From Vibrio ichthyoenteri ATCC 700023 (GTDB taxonomy: Bacteria; Pseudomonadota; Gammaproteobacteria; Enterobacterales; Vibrionaceae): a stretch of DNA of 41,959 bases. Each line of letters opens with the position of its first letter. Positions within the stretch are counted from its first letter, which is position 1. The translations under genes and the position numbers were made by a program. Location of the stretch: NCBI RefSeq assembly GCF_000222605.1, contig NZ_AFWF01000294.1:1-41959 (forward strand), written 5' to 3'. Under the pieces are notes generated by a model that saw nothing but the letters and a program-made list of their open reading frames with translations, made no database searches and was not told the DNA's origin. Of this stretch, positions 6,976 through 14,780 are shown in pieces.

Positions 6976-7977
6976 TCAAACATAAGCAAAACCTTTTCTG
7001 TATGTTTTCAAAAAACCAGTTTCATGTAAATCATTTAAAACTTGTGAAATTAAGGCTCTACTCACACCCTTAAATTGAAGCGCAACACCACGAAATGATG
7101 GTTTAACTGACTTTGCTAAAATGGCATCACGTATATCACTATACAGTTGGGAGTCACTTCTAATTCTATCTACTCTACAATCTGAATCATCGTTAAAAAC
7201 GGCACGAGATGCATTAAATTCAGGCTCATTAACTGCGTTCAAGTGTGTAACCACTGTGTGCGGCTGTGTTTGCCGCTCTTGAGCAGAGTTTACATGCTCT
7301 AACGGAAACACACTTAAATTAAGCTGACTGTGTTTAAGTGAGCGCAACTGTGTCTGAGTGTGTTCAGCCCTATGGAGTGCAAAACTAACACACACGAACA
7401 ACCAAGATAATAGCTCTAAAATAGCAGCGGTAATGTAAGCAATTACCATCCCAAAGCGATCTAAGACTGTTTCATTTCCTGTAAATAAACCCTGCTGTTC
7501 AGACAATGTATTAATACGTTTTAATAATTCTGGTATTTTTTCAAGCGTCTGTTGTGATCGAGTTATTAGCTTTGCACTTTGTTGTTTCTCCGCAAGCACA
7601 CGCAATTGCTTGATTTGTAGCTGATATTCACTAATTTGAGTTTCGATTGTTTGGTATCTATTAGAACTTTGAACATTAGCGATCACTCCTGCTTCAAGGG
7701 CAGCTACAGATGCAGAAAACGAAACGAAGCTTAAAATAAAGCTCAAAACAAAACCAAAAATTGCAGCAACTCGTAAATGTTGAACCCATAAGTATATGAT
7801 AAACAAAGGAGTGGCACATTTCGCTAAATCGAGAATCAAACCAAGCGCCGCCATTAAGTATGGAGACTCCATATCAGAGCCAATACTATACATAAACTTA
7901 GTAGTAAGAATTGCTGACATACAAGCGGTTGCTATAGAAAGGACTATGCAAAAGGCTTTGATAATTGTATTGTTCAT
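6976..7977 (-). CDS. Membrane protein with coiled coil and C-terminal winged-helix-like domain
   Basis: 333 aa from ATG 7977, which follows AAGGAAAAG; the frame stays open to ATG 8058, but that start lacks a ribosome site and sits on an operator palindrome. Hydrophobic segments at about 4-30, 39-65, 68-93 and 176-201 predict four membrane passes. A Gln/Leu-rich coiled coil (108-158) lies between the third and fourth. A long polar linker leads to residues 278-333, with SQLYSDIRDAILAK, FRGVALQFKGVSRALISQVLNDLHETGFLKTYRKG, which read like a winged helix (note the internal helix-turn-helix and the GFLKTYRKG wing). A membrane-anchored DNA-binding role, perhaps linked to partition or copy control, is inferred from the neighbouring par genes and palindromes. 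Confidence 0.6.
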   Translation of the reverse strand: MNNTIIKAFCIVLSIATACMSAILTTKFMYSIGSDMESPYLMAALGLILDLAKCATPLFIIYLWVQHLRVAAIFGFVLSFILSFVSFSASVAALEAGVIANVQSSNRYQTIETQISEYQLQIKQLRVLAEKQQSAKLITRSQQTLEKIPELLKRINTLSEQQGLFTGNETVLDRFGMVIAYITAAILELLSWLFVCVSFALHRAEHTQTQLRSLKHSQLNLSVFPLEHVNSAQERQTQPHTVVTHLNAVNEPEFNASRAVFNDDSDCRVDRIRSDSQLYSDIRDAILAKSVKPSFRGVALQFKGVSRALISQVLNDLHETGFLKTYRKGFAYV

Positions 7978-8057
7978 TTGTCTTTTCTTTTCCTTTGAGA
8001 GATTTAGACATAGCCTCAAATAGCTTTGATCGGGTGTTTGAGGCTTTTTAATAACCA

Positions 8058-8111
8058 TTAATACGTATTAAAACGTTTTATTGCTTTTTGATACTGGTTA
8101 ATACGTTTTAA
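8058..8111. promoter_or_regulatory. Two TTAATACGT palindromic sites downstream of par genes
   Basis: TTAATACGTATTAA at 8058-8071 is a perfect palindrome and TTAATACGTTTTAA at 8098-8111 differs at one position. The same motif flanks the promoter of the parA gene at 9069-9173. They are candidate operator or centromere sites for the ribbon-helix-helix protein, and here they sit in front of the membrane HTH gene. Confidence 0.7.
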
Positions 8112-8117
8112 TTTATA

Positions 8118-8426
8118 TCAATTAGTGTGTTTGTTCTTTTTTCTTCCTGCATTTCTTGGAACATAACAAGCATCAAAGAGTCGATTGCGATTTTCTAAAT
8201 CCATGCCATGCAACGCAAGAATTCCAGCCCTAACCATCTGGCTAAAATCAACTCGACTTTCTGTTAGCATTTCCTCTACTAAATCGATTGTATTTTGGTT
8301 TATAGTTATTGTTTTACTAATAGCCTTAGCTCTAGTTAAGTCACTAACATCTAAACCATTTGATTGATTTGTATTGTTAACAAAATCACTTTTATTAAAT
8401 GGCTTTGCATCGAAATCATCAAACAT
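8118..8426 (-). CDS. Ribbon-helix-helix centromere-binding protein (ParB/ParG-like)
   Basis: 102 aa from ATG 8426 (SD AAGTGAG); a GTG at 8435 overlaps the parA stop. The N-terminal third is polar and flexible; residues from KTITINQNTIDLVEEML to FSQMVRAGILALHG give a strand followed by two helices, the RHH pattern; the C-terminus is basic (RNAGRKKNKH). In type Ib partition systems such a protein binds direct or inverted repeats near its promoter, represses the operon and stimulates ParA. It follows parA directly. The exact family is not certain from sequence alone. Confidence 0.7.
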   Translation of the reverse strand: MFDDFDAKPFNKSDFVNNTNQSNGLDVSDLTRAKAISKTITINQNTIDLVEEMLTESRVDFSQMVRAGILALHGMDLENRNRLFDACYVPRNAGRKKNKHTN

Positions 8427-8427
8427 T

Positions 8428-9060
8428 TTACTCACTTAAATAACCTCTTAATTCGTCATAAATACCAGCAACTTCTTTTTTTGCTTTTTCATTTTTCAAA
8501 TGATCACCGCCTTTAATGAAATTTTCACGATAAATTTTCCTTTTTATGGTGAAGTTTTCTAATGGTTTTATTCCAAAAGAACTTAACAATTCCTTAGCTG
8601 CCAAAATATCAGAAGTGGCATTTTGTAAATGATCTGCCTCCATAAGTACACCGATAGGGTTTGTATGAGATAAATAACTCAATGCCTCATTTAAAAATTG
8701 TTTTGTTACGAATAAATCGACAGGGCTAGTTTTTACAGGAAAAATTACTATATCTACATCATTAGTTGTAATTGCTGATCTTGCAGCAACACTATCAAAA
8801 CCACCAGTATCAACCATGATAATTGAATGTGGATGTTCAGATTTAAGTTTAGACAAATATTCACTAATATTTAATGTAGATGCAATATGCAGACATTCTA
8901 CATTGCGCCTTGAGCACCAATATTTCAAAACACTTGTTGGGTCAGCATCAACAACGAGAACCTTTTGATGACGAGATTCAGCTTCCGCGATCAGACTCAT
9001 AACTAATGTTGATTTTCCGCAACCGCCTTTGGTGTTACCAACAACAATCAATCCATTCAT
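8428..9060 (-). CDS. parA: ParA-family partition ATPase
   Basis: 210 aa. A deviant Walker A KGGCGKST sits at residues 11-18, VLVVDADPT near 35-43 (switch or A' region) and IIMVDTGGFDS near 80 (Walker B). The lack of an N-terminal HTH domain and the small size match the ParF/type Ib group, which pairs with an RHH protein rather than a large ParB. The ATPase moves plasmid copies over the nucleoid. SD AAGGTG precedes ATG. Palindromic TTAATACGT sites lie upstream (9069-9173) and downstream, as expected for autoregulation and the centromere. Confidence 0.92.
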   Translation of the reverse strand: MNGLIVVGNTKGGCGKSTLVMSLIAEAESRHQKVLVVDADPTSVLKYWCSRRNVECLHIASTLNISEYLSKLKSEHPHSIIMVDTGGFDSVAARSAITTNDVDIVIFPVKTSPVDLFVTKQFLNEALSYLSHTNPIGVLMEADHLQNATSDILAAKELLSSFGIKPLENFTIKRKIYRENFIKGGDHLKNEKAKKEVAGIYDELRGYLSE

Positions 9061-9068
9061 AAAACACC

Positions 9069-9173
9069 TTTTAATACGTATTAAAAATAATCGATAAATA
9101 TTAATACCATGCTAACCCGACGATCCCCCTATAGCAATAGAATATTGATTAATACGTATCGATACATATTAAT
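9069..9173. promoter_or_regulatory. par operator or centromere palindromes
   Basis: TTTTAATACGTATTAAAA (9069-9086) is a perfect 18-bp palindrome just before parA. At 9148-9173 there is a 26-bp palindrome with one mismatch pair built from the same ATTAATACGTAT unit repeated in inverted order. With the two sites at 8058-8111 this makes four copies around the operon. Confidence 0.75.
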
Positions 9174-9933
9174 TAGTGTTTGATTAATGTTACGGTGTAA
9201 CAGTATAAATAAGTCGCTGTGCGACGAATACCAGAACGCGCTCGCTTTAGCGAGTAAGATACAGACTAAACGGTTCTGAGAGCATTCAGACATTGATAAA
9301 GGCAATAGAACAAAAATAACCTCATACCCTGCTGGAATCTTATAAACGGTTTAGGTTGAATAAATCTCGATCTTTATGTGGTAGTTCCACTAAATCATGC
9401 GTATATGCTCGATAGTTTCCTGTCGGATGACAAAAGAAAGGTTCAGCGCAGCCAGTTAGTGCACTAAATAGACGGGTGTATTTATAAATTAATACTGGCT
9501 GAGGGTACTTTAGAGCGTAGCGACTTCTTTTAAAATGGGATCGATCAAGTTGGCCGTGGGGGATGAGACTGACGCGCTATCGCTTGTCGGCTTCACACTG
9601 GCTCTACATGCAAGCATATAGCAGCCAGCGCGAACCTTAACTATATGGAAACCCTTTAATATTCATTTATCTATTTATGTACATACAAAGTCTAACTACG
9701 AAGTACACATAACCGCAGTTTACTTTTAAGGGTTATATTAACAGTAGATTCTAAACTCCCTAACTTGCACTACCTTTGAAAAACAAACACCAATAATATT
9801 ATAATTTCGGAAAACAAAGGCACTTCTGGTGGCCACAACGAAAACGCGCCGGCTAAAATTGGTTATTTTTTGTACGGCTTCACGCTATGGACGTGACGAA
9901 TCCTCCGCCGTAAAGCGGATACGTTCAATAAAT
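9174..9933. other. Non-coding 760-bp stretch downstream of rep, candidate oriV
   Basis: No gene is supported. It lies downstream of the replication gene on the minus strand, where the cis-acting RepA proteins of IncFII-like plasmids find their origin. The right part (about 9640-9800) is AT-rich, with several A/T runs. I saw no clean iterons or a perfect DnaA box. The origin assignment is only positional. Confidence 0.3.
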
Positions 9934-10761
9934 CTAATTAGGAGCAGGGGTAAACTGCGACGGTTGGTATCCAGTAAAGAGTGACGACACTGTATTAGCG
10001 TAATCATTAAAGCGTGTCGCGTTAAATATATCTTGTATGCCTGACGCGATAGTGCGATAGGTTAGCCAATCAAAACGTAACCCTTTCTTCTCCATACGCT
10101 TACGAGAAGCAATGATAAGCGCACAAATTTCTTTATAACCTACCACTTTGAGGTCTTTAAAAAATTCCGCTGAGAATTGCTTGTAAGCTGCGGCACTGCG
10201 TACCGTTCCCTCGGCATCATCAACACATACGTTGATTCTTTCAGAGCGAAGATAATTTGCACGCTTGAGGTATTTCATTACCTTGCCAAATGACTTAGGC
10301 GAAATGTATTCGCCCCAACGTAAAACGTAATCTTCTTGCAATTGGTCGTAGCTAATCGTTTTTAAGCCAGCAAGCGTAGGTAAACCAATACGCCCACCAA
10401 TCAGATCAGTGTTTGGCATGATACACGCTAACACTTTAGATATGAGTGTTCGACATTGAATATTATTCACTGCTGCGCCTCCCCATGCAAATAGAGCCGG
10501 GAAACGTTGAGGATTATCGATGAACTCCTGACATGCTTTTAAGATAAACGCATATTCATGTGGTAGCTTGACTACTTCACCACTACGTAGCAAACGGTAA
10601 CAACGAAAACCGATCGCAAAATCTGGATTAGTCTCTTGCTTGATCGCAACCGCTTCATCAAAAAGCTTTACAAGTTCTTGTTTACGTAACTTACGCTTGG
10701 CTCGGTACGCTTTATCGTATTCAGGCTTTGTAAGAGTAGGAGAGGTGTTATCTGCTAACAT
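9934..10761 (-). CDS. Replication initiator-like protein (Rep)
   Basis: 275 aa. I use ATG 10761, preceded by AGAGG about 9 nt upstream; GTG 10770 is upstream in frame but would hide that SD. The N-terminus has a Lys/Arg-rich helix (YRAKRKLRKQELV). Residues 110-200 contain SYDQLQ, YISPKSFGKVMKYLKRANYLRSERI, which read as a winged-helix DNA-binding unit, and the C-terminal half is helical with repeated basic patches. Overlap with a leader ORF, stem-loops upstream and the par operon next to it make this the plasmid's initiator. I could not tie it to a named incompatibility group. Confidence 0.6.
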   Translation of the reverse strand: MLADNTSPTLTKPEYDKAYRAKRKLRKQELVKLFDEAVAIKQETNPDFAIGFRCYRLLRSGEVVKLPHEYAFILKACQEFIDNPQRFPALFAWGGAAVNNIQCRTLISKVLACIMPNTDLIGGRIGLPTLAGLKTISYDQLQEDYVLRWGEYISPKSFGKVMKYLKRANYLRSERINVCVDDAEGTVRSAAAYKQFSAEFFKDLKVVGYKEICALIIASRKRMEKKGLRFDWLTYRTIASGIQDIFNATRFNDYANTVSSLFTGYQPSQFTPAPN

Positions 10762-10885
10762 ATGACTCACCCTCTAAGTCATAACCTAAACGGGTATCAT
10801 TAAGATAGCCATTATTCACGGTTACGTCTTGAGTTCTGAGTCTAATTTGTTCTTGCCTTAGGCATGACAGTAAAATGTTGATCAT
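10748..10885 (-). CDS. Rep leader peptide, translation-coupled candidate
   Basis: From ATG 10885, 45 codons end at TAA 10748-10750, 14 bp inside the Rep gene (measured to the ATG 10761). The frame stays open farther upstream to a TTG at 10993. In IncFII, IncI and IncL/M plasmids a leader peptide stopping at the rep start couples translation to the antisense-controlled region. This ORF lies in the same place. Its start has only a weak SD (CTGGAA) and the peptide has no domain. Confidence 0.4.
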   Translation of the reverse strand: MINILLSCLRQEQIRLRTQDVTVNNGYLNDTRLGYDLEGESYVSR

Positions 10886-10910
10886 TTTTTTATTCCAGTG
10901 CGATTTGAGG

Positions 10911-10934
10911 TTGTTTGGTTTCCACGCCAAACAA
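10911..10934. repeat. Stem-loop in rep leader
   Basis: TTGTTTGG pairs with CCAAACAA (8 bp perfect, 8-nt loop). On the minus (rep mRNA) strand the left arm reads TTGTTTGGCG; a UUGGCG motif is familiar from loops in antisense-controlled rep leaders. Role inferred. Confidence 0.5.
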
Positions 10935-10991
10935 TGAAAGTCTAATTTACACAAGATCTCGTTAAAGATCAAATAGTAAAATAGAGGATAC

Positions 10992-11024
10992 AAAAAAGCC
11001 GTCTACGCACTGGGTAAGACGGCT
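10992..11024 (-). terminator. Intrinsic terminator or attenuator before rep leader
   Basis: Minus strand: AGCCGTCT, 12-nt loop, AGACGGCT, then six T. It could end the SDR operon from upstream (203 bp away) or act as an attenuator in the rep leader. Confidence 0.7.
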
Positions 11025-11084
11025 ATTTGCGAATGCTATCTAGTTGAGTTGGAAGCTCAACACACTCTAGAACTTGTAAAATAC

Positions 11085-11106
11085 ACTACATAGTAAACTA
11101 TGTAGT
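11085..11106. promoter_or_regulatory. 22-bp palindrome ACTACATAGT-AA-ACTATGTAGT
   Basis: Perfect 10-bp arms with a 2-bp centre, lying between the SDR stop and the terminator at 10992-11024. It could be an operator, for example for rep. No T-run follows. Confidence 0.5.
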
Positions 11107-11226
11107 AGAGTAGCGTGCTATGTAATGCACTTTATTAACAAGAACTATCGTGATCATACACCATCCTCATCGAATGTCAAAATGAAATTAACTTTTTTAA
11201 ACAGCTTTTTGGCTGCAAACTCCAGC

Positions 11227-11958
11227 CTAACTATAAGTTTTTATAAATCCACCATCTACTACAATGTTTTGCCCTGTCATATGCGAAGCAAATGAACCAC
11301 ATAATGGAACAACAACGTTTGCCACATCTTCGGGTGTTGCGTACTTTCTCATAGGCACGTTTTCCACCTCTTGAGAAATTATATTATCGTAGCTTACTCC
11401 CTGCTCACCAGCCTTAATTTCCATTTTGTTTATATAGGACTCGGTTAAAACACCTCCCAATGAAACACTATTAAAAGACATTGATGAAAACGATAGAGCT
11501 AGGGTCTTCATTTGAGCAATCCATGATGAGCGTATCACATTATTAAGCGCGTAATTTTTCATCGCTTGCTTACTGGAAACACCGCTAATCATCACAACTT
11601 TTGCATCGGATTTTAACAATTCTAATTTTATTAATTCTTTTAAAAAAAACATCGGGTTTACGAAATAATTTTCAAACAACATCAACCATTCATCAGATTC
11701 TGGTAAAGCATTTGCAGACGGTGGAATTCTAGGCAATATTAAAACCAAAGAATCGAAAGAAATGTTGTTTATCTTTAGATACTCTATACTTTTTTCAATT
11801 GATTCTTTTGAAAAAAAATCCAATTCTAAATGATCATCCTTTTTTGTCCTTGTCATTAACGTTAGACCAACACCGTCACTTCTGAATTTATTTATAATAG
11901 CTTTTGCTATTCCGCTATTTGCACATGTAACCAAACTATAACTCATACGTTTTACCAT
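11227..11958 (-). CDS. Degenerate SDR-fold protein, third gene of signalling-like operon
   Basis: 243 aa from ATG 11958; ATG 11946 (MSYSL) would place the strand closer to the usual SDR start. The fold is recognised by the N-terminal SLVTCANSGIAKAI and the C-terminal ASHMTGQNIVVDGGF, the classical SDR C-terminus. Two key motifs are altered: the TGxxxGxG cofactor loop reads TCANSGIA, and the catalytic YxxxK reads YALNN, so Lys is missing. It therefore may bind a nucleotide or ligand without catalysing the usual oxidoreduction. It overlaps the LytTR gene by 23 bp and is likely cotranscribed. Confidence 0.75.
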   Translation of the reverse strand: MVKRMSYSLVTCANSGIAKAIINKFRSDGVGLTLMTRTKKDDHLELDFFSKESIEKSIEYLKINNISFDSLVLILPRIPPSANALPESDEWLMLFENYFVNPMFFLKELIKLELLKSDAKVVMISGVSSKQAMKNYALNNVIRSSWIAQMKTLALSFSSMSFNSVSLGGVLTESYINKMEIKAGEQGVSYDNIISQEVENVPMRKYATPEDVANVVVPLCGSFASHMTGQNIVVDGGFIKTYS

Positions 11959-12685
11959 TTAATTGCAACAAAAAACCTCCTCCTTTGGTTTTGTCAACTT
12001 TAACGCAAGGAGATACTATAATATTTCTCTTTATCTTTATTGAATCATAAAGCAGCGACTCCAAAGCATCCAGCGAGCACCGAAGATTAACAATCTCATC
12101 ATTTTTTAAATGCACCAAACAATAATTACCATTATACTTAACGTAAATGTAATTATCTATTCTTATTGGGAACTTCTTTTTGTTTTTAAGAAATACGCCT
12201 ACATGTATCCTCTCCGCCCTATTAATTTCTGATTTATAGTTACGCCTTATCATGAAAGATAACATCATAAACACAAATGCAATTATGTTTATGATGTCTA
12301 TGTTAACCTTATCATAAGAAATCACTTCAACCTTTCCGACCTGCACACCTTCAAGATTTAATTTATAAACTTCAAAAAGAGGTGCGTGTATACCAGCATA
12401 GCCTGCATTAAATTCACCTTGATTACATAAATATTTACCCTCATAATTCATAATAACATCACGATCTGACAAACTTGTTTTAAAACAAACTTTAAAACTA
12501 GATGACAAGATTGAATTCAATATTATTTCATTCACTATGTCAAAGTTTGAATTGTACATGTTATCTTGCATAACTCTACTTGTTATTAGTCCCATTATAT
12601 AATTCGAGTTTCTAGGCTGTTCTATCTTTACAGCATTAATCAGAACCATCAACGCTGTTATTAATGCTATAGACTTACTTAACAT
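11936..12685 (-). CDS. Membrane-tethered LytTR regulator
   Basis: 249 aa. A hydrophobic segment (4-18) anchors the N-terminus, residues 20-128 are predicted periplasmic with C67 and C87 that could pair, and 129-146 is a second membrane segment (IDIINIIAFVFMMLSF). Residues 171-249 match the LytTR DNA-binding domain: IYVKYNGNYCLVHLKND, SLDALESLL, IKIKRNIIVS and a final GGGFLLQLNGKTYEL. This is a one-component membrane regulator without a kinase. It overlaps the upstream binding-protein gene by 11 bp and the downstream SDR gene by 23 bp. The LytTR call is by hand; a profile search would settle it. Confidence 0.6.
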   Translation of the reverse strand: MLSKSIALITALMVLINAVKIEQPRNSNYIMGLITSRVMQDNMYNSNFDIVNEIILNSILSSSFKVCFKTSLSDRDVIMNYEGKYLCNQGEFNAGYAGIHAPLFEVYKLNLEGVQVGKVEVISYDKVNIDIINIIAFVFMMLSFMIRRNYKSEINRAERIHVGVFLKNKKKFPIRIDNYIYVKYNGNYCLVHLKNDEIVNLRCSLDALESLLYDSIKIKRNIIVSPCVKVDKTKGGGFLLQLNGKTYEL

Positions 12686-13604
12686 TTAATTTCTCAAGAA
12701 TAAATGACTGTTCTCTTTCTGTTAACTTCATAAACCCTTGAATCCTCTCACTCCAAAAAAACTCCTTGTTTTTTGCTTTAGCTGTTGCAGCAGAAAGTGC
12801 ATCATAAGTAGCAATGTTCAAATAGGTTGGTTTCTTTTGCACGTTTGAACAATAGTGCATGTATACTTTTTTAAAAGCACTAGATACTTCACCGCTCCAA
12901 TTTTTCACTGAGTACAATGTTAAATTATTTATTTTCAAACGTTTCTTCATTACATCTGTAATTGCACCAACATCAAACGAAACCACATCCATTTTTCTAT
13001 TAAGATTATCTAATTTATCATAAGCAGCTAAAACCCTGCTTCTAGGTAATGACATTAGAACTAGACCATAATTCGTACCTAATTTATGAATCTCATTATC
13101 ATATAAAAATTCGTACTGTACATCTGACATATATAATAACTCTCTAATTAACTCTGTATACTTACCATTGTCTCCAATTAATGTGAACTCTTTTCCTTTA
13201 AATTCTTTCAACAAATAATCAAGCTGACTTCCAATATTAGGCGTTACACTTATGTAGTTCGCCCCCAACGAAGGCGGTATATCAACACTAGATGTAAATA
13301 CATATGCTGAATTTTTACTAGAAAACGATTTAAACTCGCTCCATTCCAACAGTTCATTCGTCAATAACGGTAAAACAATCACTTCTGATCGTGCTTTTTT
13401 CAATGCTCTTAACGTGCCTATACGTGAATGGTTATTTGGGTAAATATCAATTTTCATTCCACTTTCTTTTTCGAAACCTTTTACAACACACAGCTTTTCT
13501 CTATTGCTCGGACTCGAACCAAAAGTATCATTTCCAATAATCACAGAAAGTTCCATCGACATAACATTGAAAGGAAAAAAAATGTACAACAATAACTTTT
13601 TCAT
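12675..13604 (-). CDS. Periplasmic binding-protein-like protein, first gene of signalling-like operon
   Basis: 309 aa. A signal peptide is likely (residues 1-17, MKKLLLYIFFPFNVMS). The body alternates strands and helices as in two-lobed binding proteins of the sugar-binding or ABC substrate-binding class: LSVIIGNDTFGSS, KIDIYPNNHSRIGTLRALKKA, EVIVLPLLTNEL, EFTLIGDNGKYTELIREL, YGLVLMSLPRSRVL. A bound ligand cannot be named. No ABC permease or ATPase is nearby, so transport is unlikely; sensing for the LytTR protein is the obvious alternative. A terminator-like hairpin sits 21 bp upstream of its start. Confidence 0.55.
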   Translation of the reverse strand: MKKLLLYIFFPFNVMSMELSVIIGNDTFGSSPSNREKLCVVKGFEKESGMKIDIYPNNHSRIGTLRALKKARSEVIVLPLLTNELLEWSEFKSFSSKNSAYVFTSSVDIPPSLGANYISVTPNIGSQLDYLLKEFKGKEFTLIGDNGKYTELIRELLYMSDVQYEFLYDNEIHKLGTNYGLVLMSLPRSRVLAAYDKLDNLNRKMDVVSFDVGAITDVMKKRLKINNLTLYSVKNWSGEVSSAFKKVYMHYCSNVQKKPTYLNIATYDALSAATAKAKNKEFFWSERIQGFMKLTEREQSFILEKLNVK

Positions 13605-13624
13605 AATTTTGAGGCTCTAATAAA

Positions 13625-13663
13625 AAACTGTCGTCGAATTCCTTACGATTTCGACGACAGTTT
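13625..13663 (-). terminator. Strong terminator or attenuator between XRE gene and binding-protein gene
   Basis: 14-bp arms (AAACTGTCGTCGAA and complement), 11-nt loop, T-run on the minus strand. It ends the XRE transcript or attenuates the downstream operon, which begins only 21 bp later. Confidence 0.8.
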
Positions 13664-13783
13664 GCACTTCTAAAAACACATAAAAAACATAATTAATCAA
13701 TTACATACAAAAACCATAACTAAAGAAACACTACGTTAGACGACAAATAAAATTTAGCACTTTAACTCTCTGCCGATACTCAT

Positions 13784-14155
13784 TTAATATCTTATATCGA
13801 GTGACAGCAGCATGTTAACGATCGAAATCCTCGGATCTAAATCGTCCAATTTATTTATCCTGTTAGTTAACTTGGCAACTTCACTAACACTAGAAGCATT
13901 TTTCCTAAGATTAAGTATCTCATTGGGGTCAAGATTGAATACTGAACACAACTTTGCAAAATTCTGTAGCGATATTTTTCCTGTTTTTGCCCACTTACCA
14001 ACAGCACTTCGTTCTACACCGCAACGTTTTGCAATCTCGGTATAGTCCAAATCACTACGAATGATCACGCTCTTAATTTTATCTTCAATAACGCACATTT
14101 GAGTACCAATCTCATTTTTTGATTCAATTTTAAACAGTGTTGATTTCAAACTCAA
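13784..14155 (-). CDS. XRE/Cro-CI-type repressor
   Basis: 123 aa; ATG 14155 gives the longest frame, ATG 14098 (MCVIEDKIK) is an alternative. Residues 26-82 form an HTH_3-type domain: IKSVIIRSDLDYTEIAKRCGVERSAVGKWAKTG, then ISLQNFAKLCSVFNLDPNEIL, with a helix-turn-helix centred on residues 38-58. The C-terminus is a short helix with NRINKLDDLD. It is divergent from the RHH gene that starts the transfer operon, so it is the likely repressor of conjugation. Its 3' end is closed by the terminator at 13625. Confidence 0.75.
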   Translation of the reverse strand: MSLKSTLFKIESKNEIGTQMCVIEDKIKSVIIRSDLDYTEIAKRCGVERSAVGKWAKTGKISLQNFAKLCSVFNLDPNEILNLRKNASSVSEVAKLTNRINKLDDLDPRISIVNMLLSLDIRY

Positions 14156-14199
14156 ATGGGATTATGATCCCGACAACGGGAACAAGGTATACAGAAGAC

Positions 14200-14565
14200 A
14201 TGACCACTTATAGACAAATAAATGTTGCACTCAGTAGAGATTATGTTGAGACATTAAATAATGCAGCAACCTGTTCCTACCGCAGCCTCAGATCAGAAAC
14301 AACGTTAAGAATTGAGGATTATCTCGGTTCATTTGATGGAAGACTCACTGATGAAATTGACGAATTTATTTTCTTAAAAAAAGATATCGGTACATACATT
14401 ACTTGTTCTTTAACAAAAGAAACCAACGAGAATTTGAATCGTCTTGTTTCTAAAATTAATGACCGTAGAGAAAAACCAACATCTAAAAGCATAATTGCTG
14501 GATGTTGTCTCGCTTATCACTTAACTAAATATTTAGTTATCGGTTGTAAAGGATTTAAACAATAA
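14200..14565 (+). CDS. Tandem ribbon-helix-helix protein (TraY/Arc-like)
   Basis: 121 aa from ATG 14200; the frame reaches back to 14137 but that part overlaps the XRE start. Two similar units are visible: YRQINVALSRDYVETLNNA with RSLRSETTLRIEDYL, and TYITCSLTKETNENLNRL with PTSKSIIAGCCLAYHL. Each has a strand followed by two helices, so one chain could form a whole RHH pair, as in F-type TraY. It is the first gene of the transfer operon, so a role as transfer activator or oriT accessory protein is likely. The RHH assignment is from pattern only. Confidence 0.5.
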   Translation: MTTYRQINVALSRDYVETLNNAATCSYRSLRSETTLRIEDYLGSFDGRLTDEIDEFIFLKKDIGTYITCSLTKETNENLNRLVSKINDRREKPTSKSIIAGCCLAYHLTKYLVIGCKGFKQ

Positions 14566-14780
14566 CTCTTAGAATTTTGCTCTTTAACAATTTAACAGGA
14601 ATATGGCAGGTAAGATTTATACATATATTGAGAGGTAACAGATCTAATCTTATCAACAATGGAAGCCAACAATTTCCGTTAAACACACCACACGTTTAGT
14701 TGGCGACTAAATGTAGGCGTTGTGATTACCGTAGCAACTTAATGTGAACGGTTATTTTCCTCCTAACTGGATATTTACCA

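Noticed and set aside
9174-9933. Iteron-type oriV
   Set aside because: No repeated iterons or perfect DnaA box were seen; only position supports an origin.
10748-10993. Full 81-codon frame before rep as a normal gene
   Set aside because: The upstream half begins with TTG in a terminator hairpin and has no SD; only the later ATG leader is plausible.
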